A DNA stretch of 64,000 nucleotides from Betaproteobacteria bacterium SCN1 (GTDB taxonomy: Bacteria; Pseudomonadota; Gammaproteobacteria; Burkholderiales; Thiobacillaceae), in the NCBI GenBank assembly GCA_008923315.1, contig WBSF01000001.1, forward strand, positions 62,001-126,000. Reading direction: 5' to 3'. Positions 9,433 through 17,995 of the stretch are shown piece by piece (the first letter of the stretch is position 1; each line of letters begins with the position of its first letter). Made by a program: the position numbers and the translations under genes. Under the pieces are notes generated by a model. That model had not been told where the DNA came from. It saw only the letters and a list, made by a program, of their open reading frames with translations, and made no database searches.

Positions 9433-10704
9433 ATGAAACCTACACGAGCACTATGGCTGCTGGCAGGGTTGGCGGCGCTGGGCACGGCGGCCAATGCGGC
9501 GGAGATGCCCCAGCGCGAATTCGGCCTGCTCTTTGGCGGCGGCTGGGCAGACAAGGATCTGGTCGGCGGCAAGGACGACGACGTCAATCCCCTGTTTGGC
9601 CTGCGTTACGGCCAGAGCCTCAATGACAGCTTCAATTTCTTCGGCGATCTGGTCTACGGCCCCTATGACGGCAACCGCGCCGGCGTGGGCGATGCCGATG
9701 TGACTACCCTGCGCGGCGGCCTCGAGTGGCTGTTCTCCAAGCAGCAGCGTTACAACTGGTTCCTGTCCGGCGGCATGGGGCTGATGAATGTCAACACCGA
9801 CAACGGTCCCGATTTCACCCGCCCGATGGCTTCTCTGGGGGTTGGTCAGGCCTGGGAGGTCGGCGCCAACGACGCCTTCCGCTGGGAAGTGCGTGCAGAC
9901 CAGTCCTTTGGCAACAGCAGCCTGCCGAATGCCGGCCTGACCAATATCCAGGCCCTGCTCGGTTATTCCTGGGGCATCGGTGCGCCGGCCGACAGCGACG
10001 GCGACGGTGTCCCCAATCGCCTGGATCAGTGCCCCAACACGCCCAAGGGCGCCAAGGTCGACACCAAGGGCTGTCCCATCGACAGCGACGGCGACGGCGT
10101 GTTCGACGGCCTCGACAAGTGCCCCGACACGCCGGCCGGCGTGAAGGTCAATGCCGATGGCTGCCCGCTGGACGGCGACGGCGACGGCATTCCCGACTAC
10201 AAGGACAAGTGTCCGACCGTGCCCGCACCGGGTACGGCCGATGGCTGTCCGCCGGATCGTGACGGCGATGGCATCGTCGACGCCAACGATGCCTGTCCGG
10301 ACGTGCCCGCGCCGGGTACGGCCGACGGTTGTCCGCCCAAGGCTGCCGAGCCCGTCGTGGTCGACAGGAAGCTGACGCTGGAAGGCGTGAACTTCGACAA
10401 CGACAGTTCCAACCTGCGCCCCGAATCCCTGACCATTCTGGACAAGGCGGTCGAGACGCTCAAGGCTTGGGGTGACGTGAAGGTCGAAGTCGCCGGCCAT
10501 ACCGACTCGGTGAGCAGCGATGCCTATAATCTGGACCTCTCGCAGCGTCGTGCCGAGACCGTGCGCGCCTACCTGATCGACAAGGGCGTCGCAGCCGACC
10601 GCCTGAGTGCGAAGGGTTATGGCGAATCCCAGCCGGTTGCCGACAACAAGACCGAGGAAGGCCGCTTCAAGAACCGCCGTGTGGAACTGATCCCGCAGCA
10701 GTAA
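9433..10704 (+). CDS. OmpA-family outer membrane protein with thrombospondin type 3-like repeats
   Basis: Predicted outer-membrane protein that anchors to peptidoglycan. A signal peptide is followed by cleavage near ANA-AEM (residue 22/23). A beta-barrel-like N-terminal domain runs to about residue 185. Four DxDGDG repeats with CP/GCP pairs follow (about 186-310), then a C-terminal OmpA domain (about 315-423) with NFDNDSSNL, VAGHTDSV and NRRVEL. The aspartate-rich repeats resemble calcium-binding TSP3 repeats, so the linker may be calcium-stiffened; that is inference. A strong terminator follows, and the gene faces polA. The architecture resembles OprF-like porins, but I give no gene symbol. 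Confidence 0.92.
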   Translation: MKPTRALWLLAGLAALGTAANAAEMPQREFGLLFGGGWADKDLVGGKDDDVNPLFGLRYGQSLNDSFNFFGDLVYGPYDGNRAGVGDADVTTLRGGLEWLFSKQQRYNWFLSGGMGLMNVNTDNGPDFTRPMASLGVGQAWEVGANDAFRWEVRADQSFGNSSLPNAGLTNIQALLGYSWGIGAPADSDGDGVPNRLDQCPNTPKGAKVDTKGCPIDSDGDGVFDGLDKCPDTPAGVKVNADGCPLDGDGDGIPDYKDKCPTVPAPGTADGCPPDRDGDGIVDANDACPDVPAPGTADGCPPKAAEPVVVDRKLTLEGVNFDNDSSNLRPESLTILDKAVETLKAWGDVKVEVAGHTDSVSSDAYNLDLSQRRAETVRAYLIDKGVAADRLSAKGYGESQPVADNKTEEGRFKNRRVELIPQQ

Positions 10705-10724
10705 GCGGAAACGGCACCAACAGA

Positions 10725-10750
10725 ACGGGCACCGCAAGGTGCCCGTTTTT
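10725..10750 (+). terminator. Rho-independent terminator of the OmpA-family gene
   Basis: A perfect 9-base stem (ACGGGCACC with GGTGCCCGT) with a GCAA loop runs into five T residues, 20 bases after the stop codon. It sits between two convergent genes and would end transcription before polA. Confidence 0.92.
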
Positions 10751-10796
10751 CATTGCCCGCCGAACGTGCTGGGTACGGGCACCGGAGAGCCGGGGC

Positions 10797-13556
10797 TCAG
10801 TGCGCGGCTTCCCAGTTGGGGCCGGCGCCCACGCCGACGAGCAGCGGCACCTTGAGCGCGGCCACGCCGCACATGCGGTCCGGCAGTTCGGCGCGCATGC
10901 GCGCAAGCTCGTTCTCGGGGACTTCCAGCACCAGTTCGTCGTGCACCTGCAGCAGAAGCCGGGTCTGGAGCCCTTCGGCGTCCAGCCAGCCCTGCACCGC
11001 GATCATCGCCAGCTTGATGAGATCGGCGGCCGTGCCCTGCATGGGCGCGTTGATCGCCGCGCGCTCGGCGCCCTGGCGGCGCTGCGGGTTCTTCGCATGG
11101 ATTTCCGGCAGGTACAGGCGGCGGCCGAACACGGTCTCGACGTAGCCCTGGCCGCGCGCGGCCTCGCGCGTGCGCTGCATGTAGTCGGCCACGCCCGGGT
11201 AGCGCGCGAAATAGCGGTCGATGTAGGCCTGCGCGGCGCTGCGTTCCAGGTTGAGCTGCGAGGCCAGCCCGAAGGCCGACATGCCGTAGATGAGTCCGAA
11301 GTTGATCACCTTGGCCATGCGGCGCTGGTCCGCGCTGACGTCTTCGAGCGGCACGCCGAAGACTTCGGCGGCGGTCGCGGCATGGATGTCGCGGTTTTCG
11401 GCAAAGGCGGTCAGCAGGCCGGCGTCGTCCGACAGGTGCGCCATGATGCGCAATTCGATCTGCGAATAGTCCGCCGACACCAGCACGTGCCCCGGCGGCG
11501 CGACGAAGGCTTCGCGGATGCGGCGGCCCTCGGCGGTGCGCGCGGGGATGTTCTGCAGATTGGGATCGGAGCTCGCGAGCCGGCCGGTGACGGCGGTGGC
11601 CTGCGAATAGCTGGTGTGCAGGCGCCCGGTCCGCGGATGCACCATCTGCGGCAGCTTGTCGGTGTAGGTCGACTTCAGCTTGGCCAGGCCGCGATAGTCG
11701 AGGATGGCGCGCGCGATGGGGTGATCGAGCGCGAGTTGTTCCAGCGTTTCCTCGTCGGTGGACGGTGCGCCGCTCGGTGTCTTCTTGACGACGGGCAGGC
11801 CCTTCTGCGTGAAGAGGATGTCGCCGATCTGCTTGGGCGAACCGAGATTGAAGGGCTGGCCGGCCGCCTGGTAAGCGCGCTGTTCGAGCTCCAGCATCTT
11901 CCTGCCGAGTTCGCTGCTTTGCACCGCGAGCAGCTGGCGGTCGAGCAGCACGCCGTTGCGTTCCATGCGGAAGAGGATCTCGGCGACGGGCAGTTCGATC
12001 TGCCGGTAGACGAAATCGAGCTTGTCCGAGGCCCGGAGGGCCGGGGCCAGCGCGTCGCGCACGCGCAGCGTCACGTCTGCGTCCTCGGCGGCGTATTCGC
12101 TCGCGCGTTCGATCGCGACCTCCTCGAAGCCGATGCGGGCCGCGCCCTTGCCGGTCACGTCGTCGTAGCTGATCGTGGCCAGTCCCAGATGGCGGGTGGC
12201 GAGGTTGCCGAGTTCGTGCGACTGGTGCGCTTCGAGTACATAGGATTGCAGCAGCGTGTCGTCGACGATGCCTTGCAGGCGGATGCCGTGGTTGGCGAAG
12301 ATGTGGCGGTCGTACTTGAGGTGCTGGCCGACGATCTTCGGGGTCGATTTTTCCAGCACGGGGCGCAGCTTTTCGAGGGCGGAATCGCGGTCGAGCTGCC
12401 CGGGTGCGCCGGCGTAGCGGTGCGCCAGGGGCAGATACGCAGCCTCGCCGTGCGCGGTGGCGAAGGACATGCCGACCAGTTCGGCCTGCATGGCGTTCAG
12501 CCCGGTGGTCTCGGTGTCCAGCGCGAACAGCGGCGCGGCGTCCAGCTTGGCGATCCAGCGGTCGAGCGCCGCGTCGTCGAGTATCGTCTCGTACTGCGCC
12601 CGGTGGCCGCCGCTGTCGTCCTGTTCGGACTGGGCGGGGCCGGCGCCCGTATGCTGTCCGGGCGGCGCGGCCTCGCCGCGGGCGGCGGCATCGAGTTCGC
12701 GCAGCCAGGTGCGGAATTCGTAGTGCGTGTACAGCGTGCGCAGGGCCTCGGCATCGGGGGCGGCGGGCTTCAGTGCGTCGAGCGCGAAGGGCAGTTCGAC
12801 GTCGGTCTTGATCGTGAGCAGCACGCGGGCCTGCGGCAGCCAGTCCCTGGCGGCGCGCAGGTTCTCGCCGACCACGCCTTTCACGCTGTCGGCCTGCGCC
12901 ACCAGGTTGTCAAGCGTGCCGTATTCGGCGAGCCATTTCACCGCGGTCTTGGGGCCGACCTTGGCGACGCCAGGCACGTTGTCCACGGCGTCGCCGATCA
13001 GCGTGAGATAGTCGACGATGCGTTCCGGCGGCACGCCGAACTTGGCGATCACGCCGGCCGCATCGAGCGTTTCCTCGCTCATGGTGTTGACCAGCGTCAC
13101 GTGGCCGTCGACCAGCTGCGCCATGTCCTTGTCGCCGGTGGAGACGACGCTGCGGATGCCGCGCGCGGTCGCGGCGACGGCGAGCGTGCCGATCACGTCG
13201 TCGGCCTCGACGCCATCGATCATCACCAGCGGCCAGCCTTCGGCCCGCACGGCCTCGTGCAGCGGTTCGATCTGGCTGCGCAGGTCGTCCGGCATGGGCG
13301 GCCGGTTGGCCTTGTATTGCGGATAGAGATCGTCGCGGAAAGTCTTGCCCTTCGCGTCGAACACGCAGGCGATATAATCGGCCGGGTATTCACGCCGCAG
13401 CTTGCGCAGCATGGACAGCACGCCGCGCAGCGCATTGGTGGGCTCGCCTGCCGTGGTGCGCAGATCGGGCAGGGCGTGGAATGCGCGATACAGATAGGAC
13501 GAACCGTCCACCAGCAACAGGGTTTTCCCGGTCTGATCTGATTTGGAATCGTTCAC
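10797..13556 (-). CDS. polA: DNA polymerase I
   Basis: Repair and Okazaki-fragment polymerase. The 919 residues contain all three domains. The N-terminal 5'-3' exonuclease starts at LLLVDGSSYLYRAFHALPDL and includes VEADDVIGTLA. A 3'-5' exonuclease domain follows, with the acidic DTETTG motif and YAAEDADVT, so proofreading looks intact. The polymerase domain has the motif A stretch SADYSQIELR, the O-helix region RRMAKVINFGLIYG and the motif C VHDELVLEV. It starts at ATG 13556, only 14 bases from the start of the divergent LOG-family gene, so the two promoters must overlap each other or the coding regions. Confidence 0.97.
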   Translation of the reverse strand: MNDSKSDQTGKTLLLVDGSSYLYRAFHALPDLRTTAGEPTNALRGVLSMLRKLRREYPADYIACVFDAKGKTFRDDLYPQYKANRPPMPDDLRSQIEPLHEAVRAEGWPLVMIDGVEADDVIGTLAVAATARGIRSVVSTGDKDMAQLVDGHVTLVNTMSEETLDAAGVIAKFGVPPERIVDYLTLIGDAVDNVPGVAKVGPKTAVKWLAEYGTLDNLVAQADSVKGVVGENLRAARDWLPQARVLLTIKTDVELPFALDALKPAAPDAEALRTLYTHYEFRTWLRELDAAARGEAAPPGQHTGAGPAQSEQDDSGGHRAQYETILDDAALDRWIAKLDAAPLFALDTETTGLNAMQAELVGMSFATAHGEAAYLPLAHRYAGAPGQLDRDSALEKLRPVLEKSTPKIVGQHLKYDRHIFANHGIRLQGIVDDTLLQSYVLEAHQSHELGNLATRHLGLATISYDDVTGKGAARIGFEEVAIERASEYAAEDADVTLRVRDALAPALRASDKLDFVYRQIELPVAEILFRMERNGVLLDRQLLAVQSSELGRKMLELEQRAYQAAGQPFNLGSPKQIGDILFTQKGLPVVKKTPSGAPSTDEETLEQLALDHPIARAILDYRGLAKLKSTYTDKLPQMVHPRTGRLHTSYSQATAVTGRLASSDPNLQNIPARTAEGRRIREAFVAPPGHVLVSADYSQIELRIMAHLSDDAGLLTAFAENRDIHAATAAEVFGVPLEDVSADQRRMAKVINFGLIYGMSAFGLASQLNLERSAAQAYIDRYFARYPGVADYMQRTREAARGQGYVETVFGRRLYLPEIHAKNPQRRQGAERAAINAPMQGTAADLIKLAMIAVQGWLDAEGLQTRLLLQVHDELVLEVPENELARMRAELPDRMCGVAALKVPLLVGVGAGPNWEAAH

Positions 13557-13570
13557 GAGGCGTTTGAAGA

Positions 13571-14299
13571 ATGCACTTGGATAAATTGCCGGAAAGCGCC
13601 GATCCGACGCGCGCCGCCGAAATCAACTACTCGGCGCGCGAGTCGTGGCGGATGCTGGGGATTATGGCAGAGTTCGTCGAGGCGACCGAACGGCTCGCGA
13701 CCATCCGCCCGGCAGTGTCGATCTTCGGCAGCGCCCGCACGCCGGCGGATCACGCCTACTACATGCTGACCGAGGATATCGCCCGCAAGCTGTCGGATGC
13801 CGGGTTCTCGGTCATCTCCGGTGGCGGCCCCGGCATCATGGAAGCGGCCAACAAGGGCGCGTATTTCGGCAAGTCGCCGAGCGTGGGCCTCAATATTCAG
13901 CTGCCGCACGAACAGAGCGCGAATGCTTACCAGGACATCAGCCAGACCTTCCAGCATTTCTTTGCGCGCAAGGTCATGTTCGTCAAGTTCGCCGCGGCCT
14001 ACGTGGTGATGCCCGGTGGGTTCGGCACGCTGGACGAACTGACCGAAGCGCTGACCCTGGTGCAGACCGGCAAGATTCCGCGCATCCCCATCATCCTCGT
14101 CGGGTCGAAATTCTGGCGCGGCTTCGTCGACTGGGTGAAAACCACGCTGGTCGAGGAAGGCATGATCTCGCCCGAAGACGTCGATCTGATGCGCATCATC
14201 GACGAGCCGGCCCAGGTCGTCGATGCCATTTTCAGCCACTACGAGAAGCGGGGCTTCATGCCCTCGATCGCCGAGCGCGAGATCCAGCTCAATCTCTGA
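13571..14299 (+). CDS. LOG family protein (TIGR00730-type Rossmann fold)
   Basis: Homologues of this family release cytokinin-type bases from nucleoside monophosphates, or act as general nucleotide 5'-monophosphate nucleosidases. The 242 residues contain VSIFGSARTP, the phosphate-binding ISGGGPGIMEAANKGA and the catalytic-site stretch PGGFGTLDELTEAL. It is longer than minimal LOG proteins because of an N-terminal helical extension. It diverges from polA across 14 bases. The natural substrate in bacteria is uncertain. Confidence 0.9.
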   Translation: MHLDKLPESADPTRAAEINYSARESWRMLGIMAEFVEATERLATIRPAVSIFGSARTPADHAYYMLTEDIARKLSDAGFSVISGGGPGIMEAANKGAYFGKSPSVGLNIQLPHEQSANAYQDISQTFQHFFARKVMFVKFAAAYVVMPGGFGTLDELTEALTLVQTGKIPRIPIILVGSKFWRGFVDWVKTTLVEEGMISPEDVDLMRIIDEPAQVVDAIFSHYEKRGFMPSIAEREIQLNL

Positions 14300-14361
14300 G
14301 CGAGTCCCGCATTCCGTGTGTTGCGCTACATTCAAATAAACCCCAGACCGGAGCCTGTCTC

Positions 14362-14685
14362 ATGCGCCTCCCCGCCCTGCTGTTGACCCTCCTGCTGTCC
14401 GGTGCGGCCGTTGCCGCCGCGCCGTCGGACCGTCCGCCCGATCTTCAGCCGGTGCCCGACGGTCCGCCTGCAGCGGGTGACGCGCCGCCGGTCACGATCA
14501 AGCCGGGCAGCCAGGGGCGGGTCGTCGAATACCGCGCCAACGGCAAGCTCTATATGCTGAAAATCATCCCGCGCGTCGGTAAACCCTACTACCTGATCGA
14601 TCAGAAAGGCGACGGACAGTTTGCGCGGCAGGACAGCCTCGATTCCGGCATGCGTCCGCCGATGTGGGTGATCAAGGAGTTCTGA
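14362..14685 (+). CDS. DUF2782 family small exported protein
   Basis: 107-residue protein with an N-terminal signal peptide (cleavage near AVAAA, about residue 20) and a proline-rich spacer. A C-terminal domain follows with VEYRANGKLYMLKIIPRVGKPYYL and an ending PPMWVIKEF. This matches the DUF2782 family found near polA in betaproteobacteria. Its function is unknown, and a periplasmic location is inferred from the signal. It follows the LOG gene by 62 bases in the same direction. Confidence 0.8.
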   Translation: MRLPALLLTLLLSGAAVAAAPSDRPPDLQPVPDGPPAAGDAPPVTIKPGSQGRVVEYRANGKLYMLKIIPRVGKPYYLIDQKGDGQFARQDSLDSGMRPPMWVIKEF

Positions 14686-14723
14686 TGCCGGCCTGCGTGC
14701 CCGTGCGGGTGCGCAGGCTCGGG

Positions 14724-14736
14724 TAGAATCCGCCGC
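14724..14736 (+). promoter_or_regulatory. Candidate -10 element giving a near-leaderless transcript
   Basis: TAGAAT (14724-14729) ends 7 bases before ATG 14737. If this is the -10 element, transcription would begin at or next to the start codon. No clear -35 or ribosome site is visible between it and the gene. Confidence 0.35.
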
Positions 14737-15519
14737 ATGACAACGCCAGACAATCAGGACATTCCCCGCAAGGTTCCCGCCGCTCAGGGGTTTCAATGGG
14801 TGGGCGCGGGTTTCCGCCTGTATCGCAAGAATCCGCTGTTGCTGTCCGCGGCTTTCGCCGTACTGTTCGGCGTGGTGATGGCGCTGGGCCTTATTCCCTT
14901 CGTGGGCGGCGCCCTGTCCGATCTGGCCTCACCGCTGGTGGTGGCGGGTTTCATGGCAGCCTACCGCGTACTGGACGAGGGCCGCGAACTGGAACTCCCG
15001 AACCTGCTGGCCGGCGTCGGTGGACCGGCGATTCCCCTGATGACCGTCGGCGCCGTCCAGTTGCTGGGCATGCTCGCAATCGCCAAGGTCATGCTCGGCA
15101 TGGGCTTCGATCCGCAGGCCATCGTGGAAGTGGCCGGCCGCAAGGACCCTTCGCCACAGGAAATGCAGGCCGTACTCAACCAGTCGATGCCCGCCGTGTT
15201 GACCGGGCTGGTCCTGTTCGCACCCCTGATGATGGCCACCTGGTTCGCACCGGCGTTGATCCTGTTCGGCGGCGCACGGCCGCTGACCGCGATGGGCATC
15301 AGCCTCAAGGCCGTGGCGCGCAACTGGACGGCGATGCTGACCAACAGCCTCGCACTCGGGCTGCTGCTGTTCGTGTCGGCGCTGATTCCCTTCCTGCTGG
15401 GCCTGCTGATTGCAATGCCGATCCTGTTCGGCTCGCTGTACGCGTCGTATCAGGCGATATTCGCGGTGTGGGCGGACGACGCGGCGTCCGGCACTCAGGC
15501 TGCCGACAGGTTTGCGTAG
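14737..15519 (+). CDS. BPSS1780 family membrane protein
   Basis: 260-residue polytopic inner-membrane protein of a family seen mainly in betaproteobacteria; function unknown. After a short polar N-terminus with the typical WVGAGFRLYRKNPL stretch there are about six hydrophobic segments, at roughly residues 32-50, 58-72, 95-120, 150-175, 185-215 and 215-240. The last 25 bases overlap the 3' end of uvrD on the other strand. Nothing in the context points to a role. Confidence 0.8.
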   Translation: MTTPDNQDIPRKVPAAQGFQWVGAGFRLYRKNPLLLSAAFAVLFGVVMALGLIPFVGGALSDLASPLVVAGFMAAYRVLDEGRELELPNLLAGVGGPAIPLMTVGAVQLLGMLAIAKVMLGMGFDPQAIVEVAGRKDPSPQEMQAVLNQSMPAVLTGLVLFAPLMMATWFAPALILFGGARPLTAMGISLKAVARNWTAMLTNSLALGLLLFVSALIPFLLGLLIAMPILFGSLYASYQAIFAVWADDAASGTQAADRFA

Positions 15520-17654
15520 GCCAGCGCCAGCCATTTGGTGCCGGCGTCGCGGAATTTGACTTGTACCCGTGCGTCGGGACCGCGCCCTTCGAAATCGATG
15601 ATGATCCCGGTGCCGAACCTGGCGTGCGCCACGCTCTGGCCGACGCGGTAGCCGGTGTCGTTGCCTGCCGGCGCTGTGCGCGGCGCCGGCGCGGCGTAGT
15701 GCGCGGCCGGACTCTCGGCCCTGCGATTCAGATGCAGCAGCACCTGTCCCGGCAGTTCGTCGAGAAAGCGCGAGGGCAGGCCATAGCGCACCTGCCCGTG
15801 CAGCATGCGCGACTGCGCGTGCGACAGATACAGGCGCCGCCGTGCGCGGGTGATCGCCACGTACATCAGACGGCGTTCTTCCTCCAGACCGCCTTCCTCG
15901 TAGGCGCTCTGTTCGTGCGGAAACAGGCTTTCCTCCAGCCCGGTGATGAATACGGCATGAAATTCCAGTCCCTTGGCAGCGTGCACGGTCATCAGCTGCA
16001 GCGCGTCGCGCCCGGCCTCGGCCTGGTGTTCGCCGGCTTCGAGCGCGGCATGGGCGAGAAAGCGCTCCAGTTCGGGCTGGGAGGCTTCTGACGCCTCTGG
16101 CGCTACGTCGGCCCCCAAGGCATCCGGGCCCGATTCTTCCGAGAACAGTGCAGCGGCGTTGACCAGTTCCTCCAGGTTTTCCAGGCGGTCGGCGCCGTCC
16201 TTGTCGGCCCGGTAATAGTCGGCCAGTCCGGAGGCTTCGATGACGTGGTCGATGGTCTCGGCCAGCGTGAGGCCCGAGGTGGCCTGCTTGATCGCCTCGA
16301 TCAGGCTGGCGAAACCGCCGACCTTGCCGCCGCCGGTGCACGCGGCCTGCCACAGACTGGAACCGGAGCGCGCTGCCGTATCGGCCAGCTGCTCCAGCGT
16401 GCGCGCGCCGATGCCGCGCGCGGGAAAGTTCACCACGCGCAGGAAGGCGCCGTCATCCTCGGGCTGCGTCATCACGCGCAGATAGGCGAGTGCGTGCTTG
16501 ATCTCCTGCCGCTCGAAGAAGCGCAGGCCGCCGTAGACGCGGTAGGCCACGCCGGCCGAGAACAGCGCATGCTCCAGCACGCGCGACTGCGCATTGGAGC
16601 GGTACAGCAGCGCCATGTCGGAGAAGGCCACGCCTTCGCGGTTCAGGTTTTTCGCCTCGTCGACCACGAAGCTCGCCTCGTCCTGGTCGGAATAGGCCTG
16701 GTAAATGCGGATCGGTTCGCCGTCGCCCTCCGCTGTCCACAGATTCTTGCCGAGGCGGTGCGCATTCTGCGCGATGAGCGTGTTCGCGGCGGTGAGGATA
16801 TGGCCGTGGCTGCGGTAGTTCTGCTCCAGCTTGATGACGTTGCCGCGCGCGAACTCGCGCTCGAATTCGGCCATGTTGGCGGTATCGGCGCCGCGGAAGG
16901 CGTAGATCGACTGGTCATCGTCGCCGACCGCGAACAGCGCGGCATGCGGACCGGCGAAGAGCTTGAGCCAGCGGTATTGCAGGGCATTGGTGTCCTGGAA
17001 TTCGTCGATCAGGATGTGCTTGAAGCGTTCGCGGTAGTGTTCGCGCAGCGGTTCGTTGCGGTACAGGAGTTCGTAGGAACGCAGCAGCAGTTCGGGAAAG
17101 TCGGCCACGCCCTCGCGCTGGCACTGCGCGTCGTAGGCTTCGAACAGCTCGGCCATGCGCATCGAGTATTCGTCGAAGGCCTCGGCGTCGCGCGCGCGGC
17201 GTCCGGCCTCCTTGTGCCCGTTGATGAACCACTGCACCTTCTTCGGTTCATATTTTTCGGTATCGACGTTCATCGCCTTCATCAGGCGCTTGATTGCGGA
17301 GAGCTGGTCGGCCGAATCGAGGATCTGGAACGACTGCGGCAGACCGGCTTCGCGCCAGTGCGTGCGCAGCAGCCGGTTCGCCAGGCCGTGGAAAGTGCCG
17401 ACCCACATACCGCGCGTGTTGATCGGCAGCATTGCCGAAATGCGTGTGAGCATTTCCTTTGCGGCCTTGTTGGTGAAGGTCACAGCGAGGATGCCGTGCG
17501 GCGAGACCCGGTTCGTCTGGATCAGCCAGGCGATGCGCGTGGTCAGCACCCGTGTCTTGCCCGAGCCGGCCCCGGCCAGGATCAGCGCCGATTCGTCCGG
17601 CAGCGTCACGGCGGTACGTTGTTCAGGGTTGAGCGTGTCGAGCAGGGCAAGCAT
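15495..17654 (-). CDS. uvrD: UvrD/PcrA-type superfamily 1A DNA helicase
   Basis: 3'-5' ATP-dependent helicase acting in nucleotide-excision and mismatch repair. The 719 residues from ATG 17654 contain the Walker A AGAGSGKT (27-34), LAVTFTNKAAKEM, the Walker B stretch ILIDEFQDTN, GDDDQSIYAFRGA, the QNYRS motif IV region and MTVHAAKGLEF. The C-terminal region includes a Tudor-like YRVGQSVAHARFGTGIIIDFEGRG stretch that in PcrA/UvrD contacts RNA polymerase. The frame is open far upstream of 17654, but that part overlaps the divergent MoaD-like and hydrolase genes and is not coding. The promoter is probably the symmetric element at 17686. Confidence 0.96.
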   Translation of the reverse strand: MLALLDTLNPEQRTAVTLPDESALILAGAGSGKTRVLTTRIAWLIQTNRVSPHGILAVTFTNKAAKEMLTRISAMLPINTRGMWVGTFHGLANRLLRTHWREAGLPQSFQILDSADQLSAIKRLMKAMNVDTEKYEPKKVQWFINGHKEAGRRARDAEAFDEYSMRMAELFEAYDAQCQREGVADFPELLLRSYELLYRNEPLREHYRERFKHILIDEFQDTNALQYRWLKLFAGPHAALFAVGDDDQSIYAFRGADTANMAEFEREFARGNVIKLEQNYRSHGHILTAANTLIAQNAHRLGKNLWTAEGDGEPIRIYQAYSDQDEASFVVDEAKNLNREGVAFSDMALLYRSNAQSRVLEHALFSAGVAYRVYGGLRFFERQEIKHALAYLRVMTQPEDDGAFLRVVNFPARGIGARTLEQLADTAARSGSSLWQAACTGGGKVGGFASLIEAIKQATSGLTLAETIDHVIEASGLADYYRADKDGADRLENLEELVNAAALFSEESGPDALGADVAPEASEASQPELERFLAHAALEAGEHQAEAGRDALQLMTVHAAKGLEFHAVFITGLEESLFPHEQSAYEEGGLEEERRLMYVAITRARRRLYLSHAQSRMLHGQVRYGLPSRFLDELPGQVLLHLNRRAESPAAHYAAPAPRTAPAGNDTGYRVGQSVAHARFGTGIIIDFEGRGPDARVQVKFRDAGTKWLALAYANLSAA

Positions 17655-17685
17655 GCGGGCGTAGAATCGCGGGTTTCGAGCGTGA

Positions 17686-17693
17686 ATTATAAA
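17686..17693. promoter_or_regulatory. Shared symmetric -10 region between uvrD and the MoaD-like gene
   Basis: The core GAATTATAAA reads as TATAAA (17688-17693) on the plus strand and as TATAAT (17691 to 17686) on the minus strand. The predicted starts would give a 2-3 base leader for the MoaD-like gene (ATG 17703) and a leader of about 25 bases for uvrD (ATG 17654). No good -35 is visible on either side. Confidence 0.45.
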
Positions 17694-17702
17694 GGTGTGC
17701 GC

Positions 17703-17954
17703 ATGGTGAAAATCCTGTTCTTCGGCGATCTCGTCGAGACGCTGGGCATGGCCTCGGACGAGATCGAATTGCCGGCCGACGTCACCGACGTCGAGCGCCT
17801 GCTGTTCGTGCTCTCGAAGCGTGGCGAAATGTGGAAGAAAATGTTGCTCGGCAACCCCAAGCTCAACGTTACGATCAACAAGCAGTTTGCCGAAAAGGTC
17901 TCGCCGGTGAAGGATGGCGACGAGATCGCGCTGGTGGGGTTTGCGGTGGTTTGA
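17703..17954 (+). CDS. MoaD/ThiS-like ubiquitin-fold protein lacking the terminal GG
   Basis: 83-residue beta-grasp protein: a start like MoaD (MVKILFFGDLVETLG), a middle helix region and an NKQF...VKDGDEIALV ending. Molybdopterin synthase small subunits and ThiS carry a C-terminal GG that is adenylated and thiolated. Here the chain ends GFAVV, and no GG lies in the following in-frame bases. It is therefore probably not a standard sulfur carrier. It has no molybdenum-cofactor neighbours; it diverges from uvrD and is followed by a convergent hydrolase gene. Confidence 0.7.
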   Translation: MVKILFFGDLVETLGMASDEIELPADVTDVERLLFVLSKRGEMWKKMLLGNPKLNVTINKQFAEKVSPVKDGDEIALVGFAVV

Positions 17955-17995
17955 ACCAGCCGTGCGGTGGCCGGTGCGCACATGGCGTGCGGGAT

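Noticed and set aside
9985..10340. Spaced repeats in the OmpA-family gene as a possible CRISPR array
   Set aside because: The repeats are coding, in frame and correspond to DxDGDG protein repeats; spacing is not CRISPR-like.
13372..13377. TATAAT inside polA as a promoter of the LOG-family gene
   Set aside because: About 200 bases upstream of the gene with no visible -35; possible but not supported.
10800..13541. A long plus-strand open frame opposite polA
   Set aside because: polA is complete with all motifs; the opposite frame has no support.
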